22,778 bases of DNA, from the IMG/VR virus record IMGVR_UViG_3300042691_023949, positions 1 through 22,778 of that record. One strand, written 5' to 3'. This document shows, one piece after another, positions 15,301 through 22,220 of this stretch (position 1 is its first letter; the number at the start of each line of letters is the position of its first letter). The position numbers were made by a program, and so were the translations under genes. The DNA is from a virus. The notes under the pieces were generated by a model. The model had not been told where the DNA came from. It searched no databases and worked only from the letters and a program-made list of their open reading frames with translations.

Positions 15301-17368
15301 AAACAAATATAATTATAAAGACTTTATTCGTTTAATTGAGTTTTTCCATAACTCATTATTTAGAACACTTAAAGACTTTACACCTGCTAGAACTAATTTG
15401 TCTACAGGTATTGTTATTAAACCTCACTTACTTGAAAGACCAGTAATATATAGACCAGAACCTGAGTTTATTAATTTAGAATATAGTCAATCTATTGATA
15501 CTGCTTTTATCTCAGGAAGTAATGGTGGTAATTATAGTCAATCAATTTATGGATACACTATAGAAGGTAATATGGGTCCTGTATCTCTAACTTCTGACGC
15601 TAGAGATTTCTTTACTGGAGTATTTCCAAGTGGAACACTTGATACATTTGTTAGTCAATCTAATCCATTCACTACTTACAGACCTAGTAACACAAGTTCA
15701 TATTCAGAATCTATTTGGAATTATGACTATAATCCACTTTTAAATAATGTATCTAGTGTTATAGAATCAAATATTAGACGTAAATCAGAATTTATAACAA
15801 GCGGAAGCAGATTAGTACAAATTTTATCTAGTGGTTCTATACAAGATTTCACTTACACTTATACTCGTCATATTAGACCAAGATATGAAGGTTCACAAAC
15901 TAATAGTAAAAACTATAATTTCTTTGAAGATGATGATCTTAATTTATGGAAAAACAGTGTTGGACCGTATGGTAGAAATGCTGTAATTGATAGAAACACT
16001 ATTCAATTTGCTTTCTTCTCTGAGGCAGTAGCTACAGGATCTTTCTTGATAGCAATGCCTGAACGTACAAATCTTTATGTTAAATATTTAATTGATGCTA
16101 CAGGTTCATTAACAGAACTCACTCAACGTAATTATAATGTTACTAGAAATAATGAATTTTGGAATTTATATCAAGTACAAAATATATTTAAATCAAGTGA
16201 GGTTTATAATGTACCTGGTGTAATAAACATATCCTTATTTGATAACCAAACACCATCAAATCAAAAATCATTAGATGGTAATAAAACAATATTTGATAGT
16301 GGATATAAGTATATTCCAACATTATGGAGAATAGCTCCTGGTGTTATTCAAAATTATTATGTACCTTCAGGTATAAGTAGTATACCATCTTTAAATAGAT
16401 CTAACTATTTAACTAATGTTAATAATAGATTAATAATACATTATCTTTGGAGAGAAACTATTCTTGAAGGTACACTTCAATACACAGGCGGTGGTAATGT
16501 ACCTTATGATATTGATATTCTTTTCCTTGTTAAAACTACTCCAACATCTACAGGTAATGGTATAACATTCCCTTCTTTTCCTCTTATATATTCTCCATCT
16601 TATTACGCTCGTACTTTTGGTGTTATTCCTGTTTTTATAACTATGAGAGTAAACACCAACTCAGTTAATTGGAGAGTTGATTGTGGAGATAATATACGAA
16701 TTGAAGGTGGATCACCTCCATTTATAATTTATAGTGTTAAACCAACAGTTGGATCAATATCAGGACTTAGTTTTAATGATAGAGATCAAAACTCATGGTT
16801 AACAGTTCACTCTGAATCAATAGGTGGAAATTATCAACCAACAAATATAATTTCATGCTCCGCTCAAATGAGTGATTATTATGATGATTTACTTTACTTC
16901 TCAGGAAGTATTACAGCTGGTAATATAACTGAAATAGATAAATTAAATAATGTATATAATAAATTCACAATACCTGAATTACCATTCACTATAAATCCAG
17001 GTGATGTTGTAAGATTTGATAGTACAGGATCAACACATCCAACATATACTTTCAAACCAGAAAATGAATATACAATTCTTGAAGTATCATTACCATCAGG
17101 AAGTACTCCATTATTGTTTAAAGTTGATAGAAAGGTGGATACCGCAGTGACCTCCAGTACATTTGGTAGATTAGATCGTTATGTATTTTCTAAAAAAGTA
17201 CCTGATGAAACAAATATTATAATTCAACATACTAAAGCAATAGGACCAACATCTGCTGGTATTATTAAGAAAAATAACTTAAAACTAGAAATAGATAATA
17301 ATGTAGGTAACATTGTTAGTGAACTGAAGAGCAAGATATTTAGTACTATCTTAACTTTAGGAAACTAA
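12356..17368 (+). CDS. Very large tail/baseplate protein with LamG-like domain (1670 aa)
   Basis: The largest gene here. Regions: a beta-rich N-terminal third; a helical segment at about 446-500 (F-V-A-S-L-G-Q-M-F-D-D-V-W-I-H-I-K-A-I); M-Y-H-N-L-P-L-L-L-K-S-K-G-T-T-R-F at 548-564 and G-I-P-D-T-V at about 572-577. A concanavalin-A/LamG-like jelly roll spans about 600-815, ending in F-S-G-S-L-Q-E-L-R-L-W (787-797) and H-V-L-N-P-E-S-I-E-G-N. The 'HNLPLLLKSKGT...GIPD' block is one I recall from large baseplate-associated proteins of T4-like phages outside the enterics. LamG domains often bind glycans, so host-surface recognition or wedge scaffolding is plausible. Only three cysteines were seen. 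The C-terminal half is Ser/Thr/Asn/Tyr-rich beta structure. A gp7-like position is possible but unproven. Confidence 0.7.
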   Translation: MPTKVTKIPSPNTFLTGSASNLVVSREMVRNFNLTTDYVEMFVLNPINQVVLSIPDFKGYQIPALGPQPQLSQQNQEVSTQEIIFDPANDLKNVGVNNGDFTVQYNILRPQIISGNNKPFFIKEISPSRTEIRLSSNTVSPGDLQGGFYTFLLSLTANNYFREFYINLGNNVLLPCINASLDLGPSTQTINPNTGVATSTLSGPPTILIKLLNPLPSNFGVNSLLSIVDLLSNPQRFSVLITPDPILVTFPTLRGANFDLDLDNLRVGPTPYYNFNQITSSQAAFGPLQQLLGQLSASNFTINIDYNKAEYDEWVHFSSAARRLEGFQYKTTNIELFVSASASLATSTSPSAQLDAQNYRNKANDILQSFDGWESYLYYESGAYAYPKQNSTKPYINYSVTSSQAINWYSGSYATASLYDDNNQNYLLYAMPGYIAENDNNELVFKFVASLGQMFDDVWIHIKAISDLYKAKNALDKGISKDLVYFALQSMGIDTYTDEDGENVFRYLYGISPDGSYLPMTGSYDTLVSASQYQMSGQDLQKGIYKRMYHNLPLLLKSKGTTRFIQYLNTVFGIPDTVMSYLEYGGVDKVTSSFEYEYDRFAYALNISGSNTINVPWTYTSQSAVRTGNTDIAPNGIEFRFKAYPTSSFTTQSLFYSGSDIQFNLLFANTASNDSIYSGSTGEFGYFQFKLGGLSVTSSTVPVYYTGSNSDSDNDTDWYSVLVQRTNPDLRIGQTSTSQTYQFFVKNNVWGEIGHKTSASLTTNTAASNSLWYSQGTITFGGGSYPFSGSLQELRLWSNYVSESAFNSHVLNPESIEGNTYSSSFSDLTARWPLGNNLYTSNHSVVTTTASVAPDQTIQGWTASFTNFPNRNNYYSFTETYYADVANSGLANPVTDKVRIVSGSTYGNLLLPNKSIEIQPIIPLTKDIHILDASLSPQDEVDRAIIAAFGSTYDLDNIIGNPATGSYQNLQPLQAEFFKKFVNKYNYKDFIRLIEFFHNSLFRTLKDFTPARTNLSTGIVIKPHLLERPVIYRPEPEFINLEYSQSIDTAFISGSNGGNYSQSIYGYTIEGNMGPVSLTSDARDFFTGVFPSGTLDTFVSQSNPFTTYRPSNTSSYSESIWNYDYNPLLNNVSSVIESNIRRKSEFITSGSRLVQILSSGSIQDFTYTYTRHIRPRYEGSQTNSKNYNFFEDDDLNLWKNSVGPYGRNAVIDRNTIQFAFFSEAVATGSFLIAMPERTNLYVKYLIDATGSLTELTQRNYNVTRNNEFWNLYQVQNIFKSSEVYNVPGVINISLFDNQTPSNQKSLDGNKTIFDSGYKYIPTLWRIAPGVIQNYYVPSGISSIPSLNRSNYLTNVNNRLIIHYLWRETILEGTLQYTGGGNVPYDIDILFLVKTTPTSTGNGITFPSFPLIYSPSYYARTFGVIPVFITMRVNTNSVNWRVDCGDNIRIEGGSPPFIIYSVKPTVGSISGLSFNDRDQNSWLTVHSESIGGNYQPTNIISCSAQMSDYYDDLLYFSGSITAGNITEIDKLNNVYNKFTIPELPFTINPGDVVRFDSTGSTHPTYTFKPENEYTILEVSLPSGSTPLLFKVDRKVDTAVTSSTFGRLDRYVFSKKVPDETNIIIQHTKAIGPTSAGIIKKNNLKLEIDNNVGNIVSELKSKIFSTILTLGN

Positions 17369-17394
17369 ATTTAGTACAAATTTAACACAGTAAT

Positions 17395-17403
17395 ATATTT
17401 ATA
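17395..17403 (+). promoter_or_regulatory. ATATTTATA motif, putative late-promoter-like element
   Basis: Located in the 53-nt gap after the 1670-aa gene, 18 nt from its last base to the ATG at 17422. The surrounding 21 nt (17391-17411) are identical to those at 22196-22216, including the shared ATATTTATATAAAACA, which argues for selection on more than AT content. Confidence 0.55.
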
Positions 17404-17421
17404 TAAAACAACATATTTAAA

Positions 17422-18090
17422 ATGGCGTATTTAAATAACCAATATGTAACAATTGACGCGGTTCTTACAAAAAAGGGCCGTGAATTACTAGCTCGTAATG
17501 ATGGATCATTCCAAGTTACACAATTTGCTTTATCTGATGATGAAATTGATTATACTTTATATAACCCAAATCATCCATCAGGTTCAGCTTTCTTCGGTGA
17601 AGCTATTGAAGCTATGCCTTTATTAGAAGCATTTGTTGATGAAACACAATCAATGAAATATAAGTTAGTTACTTTACCACGTGGTACAAGTAAATTACCT
17701 GTATTGAATCTTGGTTTAGCTGCTGTTAACTTACGCCAAGCCGCCTCTATTAATATCACTCCTCAAACATTAAATTACTTAGGTGCTACTACAACTATTG
17801 AACCATCAGGTTATATGATGACAATTGGTGATAGTAGATTTGTGAGTACATTCACTGGAGCTGGTATTGATACAACTGGATTGAATTTAACTCAACCCTT
17901 ACCAAATTCAAGTGGTGCTAGTTTGTCTAAGAGCCAAATTGGTACTTCATTCTCACTTATAGCTACTACCACAAACATATTATTCCCAATAACAGCTTTA
18001 GCTGGTTCTCAAATATCAACTACTCTTACTGTTATGGGTAGAGATAGTGGTGCTAGAATTACTATACCTTTTACATTAATTAAAACCTAA
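17422..18090 (+). CDS. Conserved phage tail structural protein
   Basis: A 222-aa protein. The N-terminus contains L-T-K-K-G-R-E-L-L-A-R-N-D-G-S-F-Q-V-T-Q and then F-A-L-S-D-D-E-I-D-Y-T-L-Y, a pattern ('lskkGre.la.n.g.f.it.FaLsDDEvDY.ly') I recall as widespread in tail proteins of non-enteric T4-like phages, with unknown exact role. The middle is rich in G-Y-M-M-T-I-G-D-S-R-F and the C-terminus is a beta-sandwich-like stretch with V-M-G-R-D-S-G-A-R-I-T. No cysteines. The gene is preceded by a strong ATATTTATA motif and its first 60 codons use more GC-rich codons than the previous gene. It ends 7 nt before the next tail gene. Likely virion component of the distal tail or a fibre attachment site. 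Confidence 0.7.
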   Translation: MAYLNNQYVTIDAVLTKKGRELLARNDGSFQVTQFALSDDEIDYTLYNPNHPSGSAFFGEAIEAMPLLEAFVDETQSMKYKLVTLPRGTSKLPVLNLGLAAVNLRQAASINITPQTLNYLGATTTIEPSGYMMTIGDSRFVSTFTGAGIDTTGLNLTQPLPNSSGASLSKSQIGTSFSLIATTTNILFPITALAGSQISTTLTVMGRDSGARITIPFTLIKT

Positions 18091-18097
18091 TTAACAT

Positions 18098-19189
18098 ATG
18101 TCATTTGGAGCATATAACCCTGAAGATCAGGTCCTCAGTTCAGACGTTCTTGTCGCCCCAATGTGGAGCGGAAATGAAACTCAACTAAAAACTTTTTTTA
18201 GTTGGTCATTACAAGAAACAACAGTGCCACAAGGTAGATTTTATCTTAATGTATTTAAAGATAATATTAACAACCCAGCTAGCCAGAGTGCCGAATCTCA
18301 ATTCTCAATTGCTTATGGTCACGTAAGTGGATCAGGATCATCTTATTTCAATCCATTAGTACCAGATAAAACTCCAACAAGAGATATCTATGGTCAATAT
18401 AGATCATTGATTTATGGAGATGAAAACTCTGCTTTCTATTTTGGTGGTACACAATATGTTTCAAAAGATATTATTGTACTTTCTGTTAATAGAGCAAGAT
18501 TCAAAGAATCATTTAATCCTGGTTCTTTCTTCTTACGTATTACAAGTGGTAGTACACCAGTATCAATTGGTTTAGTAGATGATTCTACTGTATCAACCAC
18601 TTCAACTTATATTGGTACATCTCGTGTTTATCAATTATTAAGTGGTTCTTATAATCCAAATACTCAAACAACTGTACCTTCATCTTCTAACTACACAGTT
18701 AGTGGATCTTATGGTTTAATGATTCCTGATGAAGGATTAATTATTTTAAATCCACGTGCTTTAGCTTTATCAGCTGGTGCTTTGGGTGGTGTAGGAGCTG
18801 TATTTAATGAGTTTAGTTCATCTCAAGCAGCTACTTATTTCAATACTACAACAACACATAATATTAATAATAGAATGATATTCCAGATGATTTCTTCATC
18901 TGCTGTTTCTCAGTCATTATTTAATTTCCAAAACTCAGAAACAATTTCATCACGTTATTTCTTCACACGTGTTAAAAACTCTGAATTCAATTATACTTCA
19001 AACCCAACTGTAATTGATAATAATGGTAATTTATTATACACCCAATTAATTTATAATCCACAAACATTTATTACAACTGTTGGATTGTATAATAATACAG
19101 GTGATTTATTAGCTGTTGCTAAATTAAATAAACCATTAGTAAAAGATTTCACTAAAGAATTATTAGTAAGAGTTAAATTAGACTTCTAA
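18098..19189 (+). CDS. Conserved tail protein with C-terminal 'EFN...TTVGLYN' module
   Basis: A 363-aa protein beginning MSFGAYNPEDQVLSSDVLVA. Ser/Gly/Thr-rich beta structure runs through most of it, with D-K-T-P-T-R-D-I-Y-G-Q-Y-R-S-L-I-Y-G-D near 90-110. The C-terminal module has V-K-N-S-E-F-N-Y-T-S-N-P-T (292-304), T-T-V-G-L-Y-N (326-332), then L-L-A-V-A-K-L-N-K-P. I recall such a module ('EFNyS.NPT...tTvGLYn....LLAvaKLs.P') in tail proteins of T4-like phages. A diverged copy lies near the N-terminus of the protein at 21218. No cysteines. The first 100 nt of the gene are richer in G+C than the rest. Likely a tail/fibre-base component; it ends 10 nt before the first of three stalk-repeat proteins. 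Confidence 0.65.
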   Translation: MSFGAYNPEDQVLSSDVLVAPMWSGNETQLKTFFSWSLQETTVPQGRFYLNVFKDNINNPASQSAESQFSIAYGHVSGSGSSYFNPLVPDKTPTRDIYGQYRSLIYGDENSAFYFGGTQYVSKDIIVLSVNRARFKESFNPGSFFLRITSGSTPVSIGLVDDSTVSTTSTYIGTSRVYQLLSGSYNPNTQTTVPSSSNYTVSGSYGLMIPDEGLIILNPRALALSAGALGGVGAVFNEFSSSQAATYFNTTTTHNINNRMIFQMISSSAVSQSLFNFQNSETISSRYFFTRVKNSEFNYTSNPTVIDNNGNLLYTQLIYNPQTFITTVGLYNNTGDLLAVAKLNKPLVKDFTKELLVRVKLDF

Positions 19190-19199
19190 TGTTACGCCC

Positions 19200-20489
19200 A
19201 TGTCAGCAAACATCTACAAAAGACTTAATGTATCTGATACTTTCGTAGTACCTTATACAGCGAATAAAAGCTGGGATATATCATCATCTTCGTTTGCTGA
19301 GAGTAGAATTGTAGTTAATATTGGTGTAAATAAAAGTGGATCTATATTCGATCCAAATGTTGAATATGTTACTAATGGACAATATGAGCGTTTAGTATAT
19401 AATTCAATCAATTTATCTTACTACCCAAATTTTCTACCAACATCATCTCAATTATATCTAAGTGAAAGAATAAACTCATACTATAATGATGGTACTTTAA
19501 CTACTCAATCATATTATAATGGATTTGTAAATCCAGGTAACTTAGATACTGTAAAATTCTTCCCAACAAACTCTAATGATGTTATTTATGTTTTAAACAT
19601 ACCTAAAACATTAACTAGTGATAAAATATTACCAACAACATTTGAGGTATTTTTTAGTAGTGGATCAACATATACCGCTAAAATATATGATGACGGAAAC
19701 TATAATTTATTTTATAGTGGTAGTCCTGTAGCATCATCACTTGGTACAACATTAACTAATGGTGCTTATATTGGTAATATATTTTATGAGCAAAATGTAG
19801 CTATTTTAACTATTATACCTAATACTATAAGATTAACTGGATGGAGAGGAGCTAATCCATATTGTATTCAAACTTCTCCTTCACCAACTCCAACAGTAAC
19901 TCCTTCTATTAGTGTGACACCAAGTGTTACTCCTTCAATTAGTGTGACTCCTAGTGTAACTTCATCTCCAGGAGCTAGTGTAAGTGTTACCCCATCAGTT
20001 AGTATAACGCCTAGTATAACAATAACACCTAGTGTGACCCCTACAGCAACAATATCTTCAACACCTAGTCCTACTATTAGTGTGACACCTAGTATGACAC
20101 CAACTATAACACCATCTCCATCAACTCAAGTAATTAGACTTGATTGGGCTACAGGCCCAGGTAATGGAGGAGCAGGTATATTACAAGTACAAAATGCTAA
20201 TGGAACTCAAGTATTAAATGAAACAACAATAGCAACTTCTAAGAGTGGTACACTTTATTTCACCCCATCTGAAGTTCCATTCTCAATAACTGGTTCTTGG
20301 GGTGCTGGATCAGGAAATATTGTTCGTTACAGAGTATGTAATATAACAAATCTAAGTGAATTATATTATAGCGGAGATATAGATAATATGGTGGTTAGTT
20401 TATCTTACCTTGTTGATCCAACACCATTACATACATCAGTTGAATTAACATCAGGAACAGGTGCTACTCCACTAGCATGTCCAATATAA
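19200..20489 (+). CDS. Stalk-repeat fibre-like protein 1
   Basis: A 429-aa protein in three parts. Residues 1-224 are a beta-rich N-terminal module rich in Tyr/Asn/Ser. Residues 225-309 are a low-complexity stalk with a period near six (S-V-T-P-S-I and variants), preceded by a Cys (Y-C-I-Q-T-S-P). The 120-aa C-terminal head starts V-I-R-L-D-W-A-T-G-P-G-N-G-G. The start ATG has context GTTACGCCCATG. Head sequence resembles a beta sandwich but no family is recognised. The design of anchor, Pro/Thr/Ser stalk and variable head fits an adhesin or fibre tip; direct evidence of location is lacking. The two next genes share only the stalk. Confidence 0.6.
   Translation: MSANIYKRLNVSDTFVVPYTANKSWDISSSSFAESRIVVNIGVNKSGSIFDPNVEYVTNGQYERLVYNSINLSYYPNFLPTSSQLYLSERINSYYNDGTLTTQSYYNGFVNPGNLDTVKFFPTNSNDVIYVLNIPKTLTSDKILPTTFEVFFSSGSTYTAKIYDDGNYNLFYSGSPVASSLGTTLTNGAYIGNIFYEQNVAILTIIPNTIRLTGWRGANPYCIQTSPSPTPTVTPSISVTPSVTPSISVTPSVTSSPGASVSVTPSVSITPSITITPSVTPTATISSTPSPTISVTPSMTPTITPSPSTQVIRLDWATGPGNGGAGILQVQNANGTQVLNETTIATSKSGTLYFTPSEVPFSITGSWGAGSGNIVRYRVCNITNLSELYYSGDIDNMVVSLSYLVDPTPLHTSVELTSGTGATPLACPI
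19872..20126 (+). repeat. Ser/Thr/Pro/Val/Ile stalk repeat 1 (period about 18 bp)
   Basis: About 85 codons encoding variants of S-V-T-P-S-I, i.e. an 18-nt unit with imperfect copies such as AGTGTGACACCTAGT and CCTTCAATTAGTGTGACT. Codons are mixed AGT/TCA for Ser and CCT/CCA for Pro, so the unit is kept at protein level with only short exact nucleotide identities. Confidence 0.9.
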
Positions 20490-20491
20490 AA

Positions 20492-20500
20492 ATATTTATA
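20492..20500 (+). promoter_or_regulatory. ATATTTATA motif, 4 nt before a start codon
   Basis: In the 15-nt gap between stalk proteins 1 and 2, context AAAAATATTTATAAAAAATG. The motif ends only 4 nt before the ATG at 20505, as at 7471, which leaves no room for a normal leader. Confidence 0.4.
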
Positions 20501-20504
20501 AAAA

Positions 20505-21215
20505 ATGAGTAACACAGGATTTAAAGCATATACAGACCTTGAACAATACTATTTAGATAATGGTGTTGCTACTGGTGTTACTAAACCTAACACCATAGGG
20601 GATCCTGATTATATTGCTCCTGTTTTAGATTTAGTATTTTGTCCTTTACCATCAGCTAGTCCTAGTGTGACTCCAAGTATTAGTGTAACACCAAGTATTA
20701 GTGTAACACCAAGTATAACTCCAACAGTTACTCCTTCAGTTACACCATCAATCACAGTGTCCTTAAGTGTGACACCAAGTATTAGTGTAACACCAAGTGT
20801 TCCTTCTAGTATTAGTGTTACACCTTCAATTAGTATCACACCTAGTACAACTGTAAGTGTATCTGTAACACCTAGTATAACGCCAAGCTCCACTCCTGGA
20901 TTTGCTCCTAATGTGATAGCAGCTCAAGGTTATACAGATCCTTGTGGAGGTGGCTGTAATGAATATCTAGGTTGGTATATCACATTAGACCAACCAGTGG
21001 TTAACAACACATACTACACTTTAAATATTGAATTATATTTCTTTGGAACATATCAATACACTTATACAGCTTATGGTATGATTCCCGCTGGTTCAAATAA
21101 TGATAATGTTAATCCATGTACTGGTGGTACTTATATAGGATGTGGATATAATGTAAACAATACTTGTGTAGCTACAATTGATGCACCTGTTGATAGATCA
21201 GCTTATGCTTGTTAA
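20505..21215 (+). CDS. Stalk-repeat fibre-like protein 2
   Basis: A 236-aa protein. A short N-terminal segment (1-48, with T-D-L-E-Q-Y-Y-L-D-N-G and G-D-P-D-Y-I-A-P-V) is followed by a Cys (V-F-C-P-L) and then a stalk of six-residue repeats (49-131). The C-terminal head of about 105 aa has seven cysteines (D-P-C-G-G-G-C-N-E-Y; N-P-C-T-G-G-T; G-C-G-Y; N-T-C-V) and ends in A-Y-A-C. Many cysteines in an otherwise Cys-poor virion region suggest disulphides and exposure outside the cell. The N-terminal 'DPDYIAPV...CP' resembles short segments I remember in Bacteroidota surface proteins, a weak hint to the host. No fold assignment. Confidence 0.6.
   Translation: MSNTGFKAYTDLEQYYLDNGVATGVTKPNTIGDPDYIAPVLDLVFCPLPSASPSVTPSISVTPSISVTPSITPTVTPSVTPSITVSLSVTPSISVTPSVPSSISVTPSISITPSTTVSVSVTPSITPSSTPGFAPNVIAAQGYTDPCGGGCNEYLGWYITLDQPVVNNTYYTLNIELYFFGTYQYTYTAYGMIPAGSNNDNVNPCTGGTYIGCGYNVNNTCVATIDAPVDRSAYAC
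20649..20897 (+). repeat. Ser/Thr/Pro/Val/Ile stalk repeat 2 (period 18 bp)
   Basis: About 83 codons of SVTPSI-like units. Lines of exact tandem identity are visible, e.g. CCAAGTATTAGTGTAACA repeated head to tail near 20682-20717. This copy is more uniform at DNA level than stalk 1. The antisense strand gives a shadow ORF of V-T-L-I-L-G repeats, which is not a gene. Confidence 0.9.
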
Positions 21216-21217
21216 TT

Positions 21218-22198
21218 ATGAATAGTAGAACATTAAATACAAACATTACCAATATAAGGTTCAAAAACAATCATATTGTTTATGAGAACTTTATCAAATG
21301 TACTATAAAGGATTATGAGTTTAATTTAAGTTATAATCCAACTCTACTATCTGGTTCTCAAGCTGTATTAGTACCATATAGTAGCTCAATTAATAGTAAT
21401 GTATTTTATAATGTAACTAGTTCTAGATATTTTGGTATACTAAAAGATTTTACAACTGGATCTATCTCAGGTTCAGAATTTTCACCGTATGTTACAACTA
21501 TTGGTTTATACAACGATGCTCAAGAGTTATTAGCTATAGCTAAAATGTCAATACCAACACCAATATCACCTAATAGTGATATGACATTTTTAATTAAGTA
21601 TGATACTCAATGGGTACCAAAACCTTATTTTACACCATCATCTACTCCATCTGTAACTCCAACAATAACACCATCAGTTAGTGTTACTCCAAGTATCACT
21701 CCAAGTGTCACACCTTCCATTAGTATTACACCTAGTACTCCACCATCAGTTAGTGTGACACCTAGTATTACTTTGTCTCCTAGTGTAAGTGTTAGCACAA
21801 CGCCAAGTGTGAGTGTGACACCATCAATTAGTATAACACCAAGTGTTACACCAAGTATTTCAATCACACCTAGTATAAGTCCATCACCTTCTGCTCCATC
21901 TGGACAATTATTTGTTTATGGAAAGTATATTAATTCAAGTGATGAATTAGGTTACACATTAAATAGTGGTCCTTACTTAGGTATTGGATATCCAACATCA
22001 ACTTGTCAATATATGGCTGTTATTAATGGAGTTAGTAACGGTGATCAATTTGTTTTCTCAACATTGTTAAGTAGAGCAATATCAGGTGACACATCAGATT
22101 GTCCTGTTGGTGCTGGTAGTTGTACTTATAGCTACACATTCACTGGAACAGGAGCTAATTACGTCTATATAACAATGGACGGAAACGATGCTTGTTAA
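21218..22198 (+). CDS. Stalk-repeat fibre-like protein 3 with N-terminal tail module
   Basis: A 326-aa protein. I place the start at ATG 21218 rather than the in-frame TTG at 21209: the ATG follows the previous stop by 2 nt (TAATT-ATG) exactly as at 5928, while the TTG overlaps the upstream gene. Residues 30-42 read I-K-D-Y-E-F-N-L-S-Y-N-P-T and 93-99 T-T-I-G-L-Y-N, then L-L-A-I-A-K-M, matching the C-terminal module of the protein at 18098-19189. The stalk spans 139-227. The head of about 100 aa has four cysteines and ends D-G-N-D-A-C. The N-terminal module probably attaches the fibre to the same tail site, and the stalk projects the head. Function inferred. Confidence 0.6.
   Translation: MNSRTLNTNITNIRFKNNHIVYENFIKCTIKDYEFNLSYNPTLLSGSQAVLVPYSSSINSNVFYNVTSSRYFGILKDFTTGSISGSEFSPYVTTIGLYNDAQELLAIAKMSIPTPISPNSDMTFLIKYDTQWVPKPYFTPSSTPSVTPTITPSVSVTPSITPSVTPSISITPSTPPSVSVTPSITLSPSVSVSTTPSVSVTPSISITPSVTPSISITPSISPSPSAPSGQLFVYGKYINSSDELGYTLNSGPYLGIGYPTSTCQYMAVINGVSNGDQFVFSTLLSRAISGDTSDCPVGAGSCTYSYTFTGTGANYVYITMDGNDAC
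21632..21898 (+). repeat. Ser/Thr/Pro/Val/Ile stalk repeat 3 (period about 18 bp)
   Basis: About 89 codons of imperfect S-V-T-P-S-I units, with variants such as S-T-P-P-S and S-V-S-V-S-T-T. It shares short exact stretches with stalks 1 and 2 (e.g. AGTGTTACTCC, ATTAGTATAACACC), providing local homology between three neighbouring genes. Confidence 0.9.
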
Positions 22199-22199
22199 T

Positions 22200-22208
22200 A
22201 TATTTATA
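22200..22208 (+). promoter_or_regulatory. ATATTTATA motif, putative late-promoter-like element
   Basis: Lies just after the stop of the third stalk protein, 12 nt from its last base to the ATG at 22221. The 21 nt from 22196 to 22216 are identical to those upstream of the tail gene at 17422. Confidence 0.55.
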
Positions 22209-22220
22209 TAAAACAATGTT

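Noticed and set aside
18119-18131. CCTGA-AGA-TCAGG hairpin just after a start codon
   Set aside because: Five-base stem inside coding sequence; too short to support a regulatory role.
20609-20893. Antisense ORF with V-T-L-I-L-G repeats
   Set aside because: It is the reverse complement of the stalk repeat and has no independent support; the same artefact appears at 21625-21867.
20898-22198. Diversity-generating retroelement variable region
   Set aside because: No reverse transcriptase, template repeat or adenine-biased variable repeat pair is visible in the window, so head variation by DGR cannot be supported.
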